In this document: piece by piece, positions 16,712 through 25,094 of the stretch | Numbering within the stretch: the first letter of the stretch is position 1 | How the letters are laid out: each line of letters opens with the position of its first letter | DNA from: Anaerolineae bacterium | GTDB taxonomy: Bacteria; Chloroflexota; Anaerolineae; Aggregatilineales; Aggregatilineaceae | Direction of reading: 5' to 3' | DNA: 54,304 nucleotides | Assembly (NCBI GenBank): GCA_016926875.1 | Contig: JAFGNU010000007.1 | Location: forward strand, 1 to 54,304 | Position numbers and translations under genes: made by a program | Notes under the pieces: model-generated | Told to the model about the DNA's origin: nothing | Databases searched by the model: none | What the model saw: the letters and a program-made list of their open reading frames with translations, nothing else

Positions 16712-17591
16712 ACGCTCCCCCCACCCCGATAACCCCCGCCTGCTGATCTCGTTCGCCCACCCGGACGACGAGGCATTTGGTATGGGCGGCGCGATTGCGC
16801 TGTACGCTCAGCAGGGCGCCAATATCTCGCTGATCTGCGCCACCAACGGCGACGTTGGCACGGTTGACCCGGAATCTATGGCGGGCTACCAATCGATTGC
16901 AGAACTGCGGCTGGCCGAACTGGGATGCGCCGCCGAAACGCTCGGCATCCGGCGGGTGATCACGTTTGGCTACCGTGACAGCGGCATGATGGGTGCGCCG
17001 GAAAATGACCACCCGGACTGTCTCTGGCAGGCGGACGGGGACGTCGTCGCCGGGCGTATCGTGCACGAAATCCGGCAGTTCAGGCCCCAGGTGGTCGTCA
17101 CCTTCGACCCGTTCGGCGGCTACGGGCACCCGGATCACATCTACATGCACCGCGCCACGACCCGCGCCTTCCATGCGGCGGGCGATCCGGCGCAGTACCC
17201 CGACCAGTTGGCCGAAGGACTGGAACCATACTCGCCCGCCAAGCTGTATTACACCGCCTTTCCACGCCTGCCGCTGCGCGTGTGGCTGTGGCAGGTGCGC
17301 CTGAGCGGCGGCGATCCGCGCCGGATGGGTAAAAACCAGGACCTGGACCTGCAAGCTGCACTCGACAACCGGCTGCCGACCCACGCCCGGCTAAACATCG
17401 GCGCGCACCGCCAAACCTGGGATGATGCCGCCCGCTGCCACGCCAGCCAGCAGAACCCACGCGAATCACACGGCCTGTTGGACCGTTTGCTGAGCCGCCT
17501 GATCTACCGCCACCAGGATTTCACCCGCGCCTGGCCCCAGCCTAACGGGCGGCATCACGTGGAGCACGACCTGTTTGAGGGGATCCGATAA
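16695..17591 (+). CDS. PIG-L / LmbE family zinc deacetylase
   Basis: This 298-residue enzyme has the zinc-site motif HPDDEAFGMGG near residues 16-26, the partner HPDH near residue 148-151 (GGYGHPDHIYMH), and the family strand LICATNGDVG. Such enzymes remove acetyl groups from N-acetylglucosamine-type substrates, as in mycothiol and bacillithiol synthesis (MshB, BshB) or GPI-like lipids. The C-terminus (THARLNIGAHRQTWDDAARCHASQ) fits the mycothiol/bacillithiol-related branch, but no thiol-synthesis partner is present here and the substrate cannot be set. It overlaps cutA by 17 nt. Confidence 0.9.
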   Translation: MKSPVERSPHPDNPRLLISFAHPDDEAFGMGGAIALYAQQGANISLICATNGDVGTVDPESMAGYQSIAELRLAELGCAAETLGIRRVITFGYRDSGMMGAPENDHPDCLWQADGDVVAGRIVHEIRQFRPQVVVTFDPFGGYGHPDHIYMHRATTRAFHAAGDPAQYPDQLAEGLEPYSPAKLYYTAFPRLPLRVWLWQVRLSGGDPRRMGKNQDLDLQAALDNRLPTHARLNIGAHRQTWDDAARCHASQQNPRESHGLLDRLLSRLIYRHQDFTRAWPQPNGRHHVEHDLFEGIR

Positions 17592-17626
17592 CCTGCAAAC
17601 ACCTGGTATTCGCGGTATGATTAGCC

Positions 17627-18232
17627 ATGATTGCTCACGATCCTAACCCTAGGTCACGACTCATGGTGCAAGTTCTAAAGCCCGAACAGCTTGATAACGT
17701 CGTCAACAATACATTGGTCGTGCTGTTGATGCGCCCTGATCTGGTCTCGCAGTGGCAGACCGATCTGCAAAACCTGCTAAAAGAGATGCTGTCAGGCACG
17801 CAAGAAGACGAAGCCGTATTCCTCGCCGCCGTGCTCAACCTGCTGGACAATCCCGGCGACACCCTGCCAACCGGGACGATTTATGATCGCGACTGGGAAA
17901 AAATCCTGGCGGGGTTAAAGACGGGAACGGTACACAGCGCCAGCAGCGAGGACAGCGATAGTATGCGCCTGGACCAGTTGCTCAGCTCGGTTGTGCGGGC
18001 GGTGATTGCCGTGATGACGCGCGCCGCCGAGCAAAAGGACGCCATCGAAGACGAACTGCGCCAGATACATGTTGCTGCTGTTGATTCCGAGGTGGACGAA
18101 CTGGCGAGCTGGCTGGATGATGTGCTGGCGATACTAGGCGGTATCGCCCCGCGTGACCTGGGCAACCGGCACCAGGGCGTTTACGCTGTTTACTGGGACG
18201 TGCTGATTTACAACATCGCACCTGCCGATTAA
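17627..18232 (+). CDS. Hypothetical helical protein, 201 aa
   Basis: I do not recognise a named family. The sequence is largely helical and acidic. An N-terminal part (VVLLMRPDLVSQWQTDLQ, then LLKEML and a FLAAVLNLLDN helix) resembles helical regions common beside TPR and conflict-system proteins of Chloroflexota; this comparison is from memory. No signal peptide or membrane segment. Start is uncertain: ATG 17627 lacks a ribosome site but lies just after TATGAT (17616-17621) and could be leaderless; ATG 17663 is an alternative. The next gene, 31 nt downstream, encodes a membrane protein and is probably cotranscribed. Confidence 0.55.
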   Translation: MIAHDPNPRSRLMVQVLKPEQLDNVVNNTLVVLLMRPDLVSQWQTDLQNLLKEMLSGTQEDEAVFLAAVLNLLDNPGDTLPTGTIYDRDWEKILAGLKTGTVHSASSEDSDSMRLDQLLSSVVRAVIAVMTRAAEQKDAIEDELRQIHVAAVDSEVDELASWLDDVLAILGGIAPRDLGNRHQGVYAVYWDVLIYNIAPAD

Positions 18233-18263
18233 CATTATTAACGACAAGGCAAAGGAGCCGATT

Positions 18264-19280
18264 ATGCGTAAGTTTTTATCTGTGCTGATAGGCTTTGTAA
18301 TTCTGGCGGCAGCAGGGATAACCCTGTGGATGGCGCGCGGCCCGCTCCCTTCCGAAGAGCGCACAACCGGCGGCGTGCTGATCGCCCAGTCCGAGATCAC
18401 CGGGCAGATTGCGCCAAACCTGGAAGTCGTGACGGACGAAGGGACAACCAGCACCAACATCATCGGCGAGGCGGAGATCAAAGACGCTGCCCTGAGCGAT
18501 ATACAGGAACTTAATCAGGCCGAAATGGAAGCCGCGCCTCCCACCATCGCTGACGTAGCCCCGCCCGGCGATGCCGCGCCGCTGACCACCGACATCGTGC
18601 TGGACAAAGACGTCGAAGTTGAAGTCGCGCCGCTGGACACGACCACCGGCAGCCAGGGCCACAGCGAGCCGGGTGAAGGGGGCGGCCCGCTGATCACCGG
18701 GCTGTATGAGCAGCGCGTGGTCGAGATGGAATGGCCGAGCGCCTTCCGCGTAGGCGGCTCCGGCTCGGTGCGTATCACGCTCAAGGCGCTGGAAGACGGC
18801 TCGCTCCAGGCTGTGGCCGAGATCGCGGATAACGAAGTGCTCGCCACGCCGATCATGATCGCCGACCGCTACGACACCTACAACGCAATTGTGACAGCAT
18901 ACCTGTCTGCGCCGGATTTTGAGGTCGAGGCAGCTAACAACCTGGCGCAAACATTGGAGCGCGGCGGCGAGGCGGAATGGCGCTGGACCCTGAAGGCCGA
19001 CGAAGCCGAGACCGTTGTGATCGCCATTGGTCTGAGCATCACCTGGCAGCCCAAAGACCCCAACGCGGCTGGCACGCTGACCAATGTCCCGATCTGGGGG
19101 CAGATGGTCCAGGTCAACGTGGATCACGTCTTTGGCCTGATCACGGTGCCGCAGGCCAGCATCGCGGGCACTGTTCTGGCCGTGCTGGGCTTTGTGGCCG
19201 AGTTCCCGCTGCTTGGCGCAATTCTGGAAACGATCTGGGATATGTTATTTGGGAAGAAAGACCGGGACCAGCAGCGCTAG
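18264..19280 (+). CDS. Membrane-anchored protein of unknown function, 338 aa
   Basis: The protein has an N-terminal membrane segment (residues 5-24), an acidic spacer to about residue 140, and a beta-rich globular region at about 150-290 (a MEWPSAFRVGGSGSVRITL strand pair, YLSAPDFEVE, EAEWRWTLKADEAETVVIAI). A second hydrophobic segment lies at about 292-330. The beta-rich part, with its single WRW and ordered strands, resembles sensor-like domains linked to bacterial conflict proteins, but I cannot name a family. AAAGGAG lies 7 nt before the ATG. It follows the 201-aa gene by 31 nt and ends before a hairpin at 19314-19340. Confidence 0.55.
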   Translation: MRKFLSVLIGFVILAAAGITLWMARGPLPSEERTTGGVLIAQSEITGQIAPNLEVVTDEGTTSTNIIGEAEIKDAALSDIQELNQAEMEAAPPTIADVAPPGDAAPLTTDIVLDKDVEVEVAPLDTTTGSQGHSEPGEGGGPLITGLYEQRVVEMEWPSAFRVGGSGSVRITLKALEDGSLQAVAEIADNEVLATPIMIADRYDTYNAIVTAYLSAPDFEVEAANNLAQTLERGGEAEWRWTLKADEAETVVIAIGLSITWQPKDPNAAGTLTNVPIWGQMVQVNVDHVFGLITVPQASIAGTVLAVLGFVAEFPLLGAILETIWDMLFGKKDRDQQR

Positions 19281-19313
19281 CACGCAGACAGCCGCATACC
19301 TACGGAAACAGCG

Positions 19314-19340
19314 CACGCCGGGGGCCGCTCCTCCGGCGTG
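19314..19340. terminator. Hairpin between convergent genes
   Basis: CACGCCGG and CCGGCGTG form a perfect 8-bp stem with an 11-nt loop, followed on the plus strand by ACTTATT. It separates the stops at 19280 (+) and 19343 (-) and could serve either strand. The T-run is poor, hence moderate confidence. Confidence 0.5.
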
Positions 19341-19342
19341 AC

Positions 19343-19645
19343 TTATTGTGCATAGATGACCTCGGCCTCGCCCAGCACGCGATCCCGGATGCGCCAGTTC
19401 AGAAACTTCGGCGTGATCAGATCAACCGGGCGCTGACCAAACAGATCGGTCAGTTCTTCTTGCATGGCACACAGGCCAAAAAAACCCGGCACATGCCCCG
19501 GCTCAAACTCCACCAGCACATCCACGTCACTATCTGGGCGAAAGTCTGCGCGCAGCACCGAGCCAAACAATAACAACCGGCGGATGTGGTGCCGCTCGCA
19601 GAACGCGGCGATCTGATCGTGCGGGATGGGTATTTGTGTGGGCAT
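19343..19645 (-). CDS. MNT-type minimal nucleotidyltransferase
   Basis: The 100-residue protein carries the Pol-beta-superfamily motif LLFGSVLRADFRPDSDVDVL near residues 25-45, with the GS and the DxD metal ligands intact, and a later acidic strand (RPVDLITP). Small proteins of this type are often antitoxins that AMPylate a HEPN toxin. Here no HEPN gene adjoins; the partner 9 nt upstream is an unrelated 86-residue protein. GGGAGGGG lies directly before the ATG. A function outside toxin-antitoxin control is possible. Confidence 0.85.
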   Translation of the reverse strand: MPTQIPIPHDQIAAFCERHHIRRLLLFGSVLRADFRPDSDVDVLVEFEPGHVPGFFGLCAMQEELTDLFGQRPVDLITPKFLNWRIRDRVLGEAEVIYAQ

Positions 19646-19654
19646 CGCCCCTCC

Positions 19655-19915
19655 CTATGATTCGTCGTCTTCGGCCAGCGGACGCTTAAAAAAGATGCGA
19701 AACCCGCTGCTGTCCTGCGTAAACGAGCCAGACGTGCCGACCATTTCCCAGCCTTCTAATCCAAGCTGGGCAATCGCGTTCTCGCGGTTGGTGATATTAA
19801 CCTGCTGGCTCGTTTCACCTGCATGATAAAACAGGATATACTGGCGATGCATCACACCCTGCGTTATCTCCTGGCGTAGCTCGCAGTATTCCCATTGCTG
19901 CCAGCATTGTGACAC
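19655..19915 (-). CDS. Small DUF4177-like protein
   Basis: The 86-residue protein has a short strand-helix pattern ending in LGLEGWEMVGTSG and FKRPL, close to the EGWELV pattern of DUF4177-type proteins, and opens with WEYCELRQ. It starts at GTG 19915 with AAGGATC upstream. It is followed after 9 nt by the nucleotidyltransferase gene, which suggests one transcript. No function can be given. Confidence 0.55.
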   Translation of the reverse strand: MSQCWQQWEYCELRQEITQGVMHRQYILFYHAGETSQQVNITNRENAIAQLGLEGWEMVGTSGSFTQDSSGFRIFFKRPLAEDDES

Positions 19916-19965
19916 GGGCCGATCCTTTTCGCTGCTCGCCTGTTCGGATACCGGGATTGTAGTTT

Positions 19966-20889
19966 ATGTCAACCAAACAAGATACACACCGCCGGGCTAT
20001 TCGACCGCTGCTGCTGGCTGCGCTGAACAGCCCAGGGCTGTTGTCTCCTTCCGAGTTTACCATGGCACGCTTCAGTTTGGATACCCGGCTGCGCGCGCAC
20101 CTGCTAGACCCGGATATTTCCGCGCTCGAAGATTACCTGATCGATCATTCGGACCTGCCGGGCCGCCGCGCCAACCTGGAAATGATCGCCGCCTTCGCAG
20201 ACGAGGTCGGCACGCTGTGCACCGCCCCGGATGTTTCACTTTTCCACAGCTACGTGGCGATGGACTGGCTGCTGCAACGCCTGCTAAACCGCTACCCCCC
20301 TTCCCTGTTTGGCAGCGATCCCGATTCGCCGCTGCAAATGCCGCAGTTGTGCGGAGCGGTCGCATTGGGCGAGTGGGCGGCAGCCAACTGCCACATCGAA
20401 GCCGGTGTCGCGGGCGTACTCGATCTGGCAGACAGCCCGCTGTGGCGCGTGCGGGAGGGTGTCGCGCTGGGCTTGCAGCGGCTGCTGTATCACGACTGGC
20501 ACAGCACCACCCGCCGCATGGAACGCCGCGCGCTGGATGCCAATGCCTACGAATGGCGCGGGCTGATTGCCGGGATCGCAGAACCGGCCCTGCTGCAAGA
20601 GCCGGATCATGCCCTCGACGCGCTGGACCTGCACAGCCGCGCGCTGACCTACCTGCGCCGTCTTCCGGCAGACACGCGCCGGGCCGACTCTGTGCGCACG
20701 CTGCGTAAAGCGCTCGGCTATACGGTCAGCGTGGTCGTGGCGGCTGCGCCGGAAGCCGGATTCCCGCAGATGCACGCCTGGGCCGCCTGGAACGATCCCG
20801 ACGTCCAGTGGATCATCCGCGAAAATCTCAAGAAAAAACGCCTGAATGCCTGGCCGGATCAGATAGACTCGTTGAGGAACCTGCTATGA
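19966..20889 (+). CDS. Helical-repeat (HEAT-like) protein
   Basis: The 307-residue, all-helical protein has no signal peptide. Segments such as LCGAVALGEWAAAN, SPLWRVREGVALGLQRLL and KALGYTVSVVVAAAP look like HEAT or DNA-alkylation-repeat helices, and the end (WAAWNDPDVQWIIRENLKKK) matches the conserved W..D.D..W..RENLKK closing of HEAT-type adaptor proteins. No enzymatic residues are evident. The start has no clear ribosome site. The stop overlaps the start of the SulP transporter gene in an ATGA, so translation is coupled and a link in function is likely. Confidence 0.6.
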   Translation: MSTKQDTHRRAIRPLLLAALNSPGLLSPSEFTMARFSLDTRLRAHLLDPDISALEDYLIDHSDLPGRRANLEMIAAFADEVGTLCTAPDVSLFHSYVAMDWLLQRLLNRYPPSLFGSDPDSPLQMPQLCGAVALGEWAAANCHIEAGVAGVLDLADSPLWRVREGVALGLQRLLYHDWHSTTRRMERRALDANAYEWRGLIAGIAEPALLQEPDHALDALDLHSRALTYLRRLPADTRRADSVRTLRKALGYTVSVVVAAAPEAGFPQMHAWAAWNDPDVQWIIRENLKKKRLNAWPDQIDSLRNLL

Positions 20890-23129
20890 CACACCAATCC
20901 ACCGTTATCACGCGCCTGCGCGATGAATTCCGCCTGGAGCGGCTGCTCCCCAGCCTGATCGCCGGACTGGTTGCCGGTGTGATCACGATCACGGTTGTCG
21001 TCGCGTTCGCCGCGCTGGTTTTTTCCGGCACACTGTCGGATCACATCCCGGCGGGGATCGGCATGATGCTGTTCGGCTCGATTATCATCGCCGGGCTGAC
21101 GGCGCTCACCAGTTCGCTGCCGGGGGTCATCGCCGGTTCGCAGGATACATCAGCCGCCATCATCGCGCTGGTATCGGTGGCCATCGTAGACAACATGCCC
21201 GCGTCGGCCAGTGATGAAGAACTGTACTTCACCGTTATCGCCGCGATCTGCCTGGCTGCGATCCTGACCGGGACCACTTTTTTGCTGCTGGGACAGTTTC
21301 GGTTGGGCAACCTGATCCGTTTCATCCCCTACCCGGTGATCGGCGGCTTTCTGGCCGGGTCCGGGCTGCTGCTGGTCCGGGGCGCGATCTCGGTCATGAC
21401 CAACGAGCCGGTGAGCTTTACCCAACTCTCGCCGCTGGTCGAGCCGGACCTGATCGCCCACTGGCTGCCGGGACTGGTCTTTGCCCTGGCGCTGATGGTG
21501 GTTTTGCGCCGCTTCGACCACTATTTAACGCTGCCAGCAGCGCTGCTGGGCGCCATCGCCGTGTTTTACATCGTTATGCTGGTCATGGGCGCGTCTGCCT
21601 CGGAAGCCACCGATAACGGGTGGCTGCTCGAAGGACTGCCCAAAGGCGGGGGCAGTTTGTGGGACCCAGTCGTGCCGTCCGACCTGAAACATGTCGATTG
21701 GAGCGTGCTGCTGAAACAGGTCAGCGGGCTGGTGGCCGTCATCGTGGTGACAACGATCACGCTCCTGCTCAACGCGACCGGCATTGAGCTGGCTACACAC
21801 CAGGACATCGATCTCAATCGTGAATTGAAAGTAGCGGGCCTGTCGAACGTGGCAGCCGGTCTGGGGGGTGGTGTGGCCGGGTCGCATGTGCTCAGCGAGA
21901 CGGCGCTGGCCTACCGCATCGGGGCACGCAGCCGGTTAGTGGGCCTACTGCTGGCGGGAGTCTGCGCGTTTGTATTGTTCGCCGGGGCATCGCTGCTGTC
22001 CTACTTCCCCAAGCCGGTGCTCGGCGGGCTGCTGCTGTTCCTGGGCCTGGATTTCCTGATCGAGTGGGTGTACAAGACGTGGTTCAAGCTGTCCAAAGCC
22101 GACTACGCCATCGTGATCCTGATCATGCTGGTGATCAACGTGGTCGGATTCCTGGAGGGGATCGGCGCAGGGCTGGCGTGTGCGGTAGCCCTGTTTGTCG
22201 TGGATTACAGCCGGATTGGCGTCGTGAAGCACGCGCTCAGCGGCGCGCACCTGAACAGCCATGTCGTGCGCCCCTATCTTTACCAGCAGTTGCTGCGCGA
22301 AAAGGGCGACTGGCTTTACATTTTGCGGCTGCACAGCTTTATCTTTTTTGGCACATCCTACCGCCTGCTCGAACAGGTGCGCGCACGCATTCTCGATCCC
22401 GACCGGCCTAAGCCGCATTTTATCGTGTTCGACTTCCGGCTGGTGACCGGTCTGGACTCCTCGGCAGTGCTGAGCTTTATCAAGATGGCGCAGTTGGCCG
22501 AAGCGCACAAAATCAAGCTGGTCTTCACTTCGCTGCCGCCCGCCATGCTGCGGCAGATAGAAAAAGAACTGTTCACCGATGGTGATGACGATCCCGTGTG
22601 GCGGCTGTTCCCCGACCTGGATCACGGGGTTGAATGGTGCGAAAACCAGGTGATCGCCCTTTTTGAGAGCATCGGCCTAGCCGCCCGGCCCCAGAGCTTC
22701 CGGCAGCAGTTGGTCGCCGCCATGCCGGACACAGACCAGGCTGACATCTTGATGCAGTATTTTGAGCACGAGGAGGCCCAGCCGGGCGCGTACCTGATCC
22801 GACAGGGACAGCCGCCGGACGGGCTGCAATTCATCGAATCGGGGCAGGTGACCGTGCAGCTTGAACTCGAAAGCGGCGAGATCGTCCGGCTGCGCAAGAT
22901 GACAACCGGGACTATCGTTGGCGAAATCGGCCTGTATACCGGGCAGCCTGCGTCCGCGTCGGTGGTGATTGACGAACCAAGCACGCTGTACCGCCTGGGC
23001 CTGGACGCCTTGCAGCGGTTGGAGCAGGAACATCCCAACGTAGCAAGCGCGTTTCACCGCTTTATGGCGCGCTTCCTGGCGGAGCGGCTGGCGCACACGA
23101 CCGATACGATCCAGACCTTGATGAAGTAA
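20886..23129 (+). CDS. SulP-family anion transporter with STAS and cyclic-nucleotide-binding domains
   Basis: This 747-residue fusion has about 12 membrane segments (residues 25-430) of the SulP/SLC26 type, including an IPYPVIGGFLAGSGLLL stretch. A cytoplasmic STAS domain follows at about 465-585 (VFDFRLVTGLDSSAVLSF), then a cNMP-binding-type domain at about 615-735 (GEIGLYTGQPASASVV). SulP proteins move sulfate, bicarbonate or related anions. The phosphate-binding cassette of the cNMP domain keeps its Gly-Glu but lacks the Arg that normally holds the cyclic phosphate, so it may bind another ligand or none. ATG 20886 overlaps the upstream stop, so the longer upstream reading is rejected. Confidence 0.9.
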   Translation: MTHQSTVITRLRDEFRLERLLPSLIAGLVAGVITITVVVAFAALVFSGTLSDHIPAGIGMMLFGSIIIAGLTALTSSLPGVIAGSQDTSAAIIALVSVAIVDNMPASASDEELYFTVIAAICLAAILTGTTFLLLGQFRLGNLIRFIPYPVIGGFLAGSGLLLVRGAISVMTNEPVSFTQLSPLVEPDLIAHWLPGLVFALALMVVLRRFDHYLTLPAALLGAIAVFYIVMLVMGASASEATDNGWLLEGLPKGGGSLWDPVVPSDLKHVDWSVLLKQVSGLVAVIVVTTITLLLNATGIELATHQDIDLNRELKVAGLSNVAAGLGGGVAGSHVLSETALAYRIGARSRLVGLLLAGVCAFVLFAGASLLSYFPKPVLGGLLLFLGLDFLIEWVYKTWFKLSKADYAIVILIMLVINVVGFLEGIGAGLACAVALFVVDYSRIGVVKHALSGAHLNSHVVRPYLYQQLLREKGDWLYILRLHSFIFFGTSYRLLEQVRARILDPDRPKPHFIVFDFRLVTGLDSSAVLSFIKMAQLAEAHKIKLVFTSLPPAMLRQIEKELFTDGDDDPVWRLFPDLDHGVEWCENQVIALFESIGLAARPQSFRQQLVAAMPDTDQADILMQYFEHEEAQPGAYLIRQGQPPDGLQFIESGQVTVQLELESGEIVRLRKMTTGTIVGEIGLYTGQPASASVVIDEPSTLYRLGLDALQRLEQEHPNVASAFHRFMARFLAERLAHTTDTIQTLMK

Positions 23130-23151
23130 TGCCCTGGCCCGGCGCCCGGCC

Positions 23152-24036
23152 TCAACGCTGCACGGCGCGCACCATCCAGCGCCACAACAACCGGACCGCG
23201 ATCTCGCGGGCAGCCAGTGTCCCGGCCATGCACAGCGCCGCCTGCCAGACCGGCAGTTCGGCCAGGTACGGGATCGTCGGGCCGAACGCGGCCAGAAAAA
23301 CCAGCCACTCCCCATCCAGGTGGCCTCCGCTGTTTGCGTGGACCAGCAGCGCGCCTGCCACGCTCACATCCACCAGCCAGACGGCGAACAGGACATTGAT
23401 CGCCCCGGCGCGCGCCGCACGCACCGACCGCACCGACACGCTGACCGCCAGCACAGACATCCCCATCAGGACATAATGCTGCGCCCGGTCGATCAGAAAT
23501 GCCGCCGCAGAAACCAGCGGCAGTACGATGGTTACGCCGCATATCACCGGGCCTGGCACCTCGGCAGAATTGGTGGATGCCAGCAGCGAGATGTTTGTCA
23601 GGCTGACGATGCCGGCACAGATGGCGAACAGCACAATAACGCCCTGCATGATCCGGATCGAGTGGCGCAGCGGCCACAGCGCACCTGCCGCCTTGCTGAG
23701 CAGAATCGTCTCGGCGCTGAAGGGGGTCAGCCGCAGCACGTCCCAGGTACGCTGCTCGCGCTCGCGGACGACAACCGGCGCCAACACCTGTCCCAGCCAC
23801 AGCCACCACACCAGTAGCAAGGCCAGCGCGATATGCAGCAAGCTCACAAAACAGACCATCGCCAGGCTCAGGTAACACAACAAACCGCCGAGCACCAGCG
23901 CTGCGCCCGTTGAGCGACCCACCTGCCAGGCCACGCTGTGCCAGTTGGGCGCGCAGGCCAGTTCGCGTAAAAAGATCGGGTTGTTTTCCCCCGTCCAGAC
24001 GCCGATCAGGCGGCGCAGGTTTTGCCACGAACTCAT
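23152..24036 (-). CDS. ABC-2-like membrane protein, paralog 1
   Basis: The 294-residue protein has about 6-7 membrane segments and a signature amphipathic loop REREQRTWDVLRLTPFSAET near residues 88-108, followed by ILLSKAAGALWPLR. Closely matching loops occur in the proteins at 38814-39722 and 39741-40682. The loop resembles the coupling region of ABC-2 permeases such as the NodJ/ABC-2 group, so a permease role is likely, but no ATPase gene lies nearby. It follows the gene at 24116-24979 by 79 nt. Confidence 0.65.
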   Translation of the reverse strand: MSSWQNLRRLIGVWTGENNPIFLRELACAPNWHSVAWQVGRSTGAALVLGGLLCYLSLAMVCFVSLLHIALALLLVWWLWLGQVLAPVVVREREQRTWDVLRLTPFSAETILLSKAAGALWPLRHSIRIMQGVIVLFAICAGIVSLTNISLLASTNSAEVPGPVICGVTIVLPLVSAAAFLIDRAQHYVLMGMSVLAVSVSVRSVRAARAGAINVLFAVWLVDVSVAGALLVHANSGGHLDGEWLVFLAAFGPTIPYLAELPVWQAALCMAGTLAAREIAVRLLWRWMVRAVQR

Positions 24037-24115
24037 GGTGGACTCACGATGACTGCCGATCCAGTGCGATCAGGTAACTGGTGATACACCGCCGCCGGGC
24101 CAAATACTCACCGGT

Positions 24116-24979
24116 TCAGCGGTTGCCCGCGCGCGCGACACACCACGCAAACAGCCCGCGCACCACTACTTCGAGCGCCAGCAAGTAGCACACGCTCGAC
24201 AGCAAGCCGTGCTGCCAGCTTTCGTGGGTCGCGTTGATCACCAGCGGCCCGATCACCAGGGCCATGCGGCGGGCGATTGATTCTGCATCGGTAGCCTGGA
24301 CCACCAGCCAGCCCGCCTGCGCGCGAAAAATAGCCAGGCTCACCAACGCCAGCAAAGCGATAAAAACGGCGTACTCCCGGTAGAAGCGGCTGCCGCACAG
24401 ACAGCCAATAGTGATCGCAAGCGCCTGAAGCTGTAACCACTCCACCACCAGCAGCCCGCCCAGCACCAACAACCGGACACCGGATGATTTGGTCAGGGCC
24501 AGGGCGCTGATTTCAACCGCCGCCAAACCAAGCATAGACAGCAGCGGGCGGTAAACATCCGCGATGCTGTACAGGATCACCCTATGCCGCCGGTCAGGGA
24601 GCAGCAGCAGCATATCCCACGTGCCGCGCAGGCGATCACGGGCGATAGCCTGGCTGATCCGGCTGGCGATCAACCCGCCGCCGCCGCCCACCAACAGCAG
24701 CCCGCCGCCTACCCATAACCACGCGGCTATGGGTCCCAGGCCGTTGGACAATCCCCAACACATCAAGCCCAGCGGAGTCAGCAGCAGCGACATCCCGCCG
24801 GCCACGATGATAACCAGCCAGTGACAGGCAGCGTAAAAGCGAGGGGTGTAGTCGCCCGGCAAATAGCGCCCGCTTTGCGCGTGTCGCCACTGAAAGTGCA
24901 GGTACAGCCGCGCATAGGTGGGCATCTTGTCAGGCTGAATCACCGTCAGCAAGATAGTAGGTGTGCCGGGCAGGTACAT
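24116..24979 (-). CDS. ABC-2-like membrane protein, diverged paralog 2
   Basis: The 287-residue polytopic protein (about 6-7 membrane segments) has the same layout as its neighbour at 23152, with a loop RDRLRGTWDMLLLLPDRRHR in place of the REREQRTWDVLR loop. The N-terminal 50 residues are hydrophilic and the start could also be the Met at residue 19. It is the upstream member of a two-gene unit. Without an ATPase gene a direct transport role is unproven. Confidence 0.6.
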   Translation of the reverse strand: MYLPGTPTILLTVIQPDKMPTYARLYLHFQWRHAQSGRYLPGDYTPRFYAACHWLVIIVAGGMSLLLTPLGLMCWGLSNGLGPIAAWLWVGGGLLLVGGGGGLIASRISQAIARDRLRGTWDMLLLLPDRRHRVILYSIADVYRPLLSMLGLAAVEISALALTKSSGVRLLVLGGLLVVEWLQLQALAITIGCLCGSRFYREYAVFIALLALVSLAIFRAQAGWLVVQATDAESIARRMALVIGPLVINATHESWQHGLLSSVCYLLALEVVVRGLFAWCVARAGNR

Positions 24980-25094
24980 GAGGTGCCAGGTTAGAAGCGC
25001 TCAGTCGAATTTGATCCATTATACGACAGGCACGTGATGTTTATGGCCCGCCTTCCGGGTTCAGGCAGGAGCAGACTGCACGCCGACCGCGCGC

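Noticed and set aside
19343..19645. A toxin-antitoxin pair
   Set aside because: The MNT domain alone does not establish one; no HEPN or other toxin gene is adjacent.
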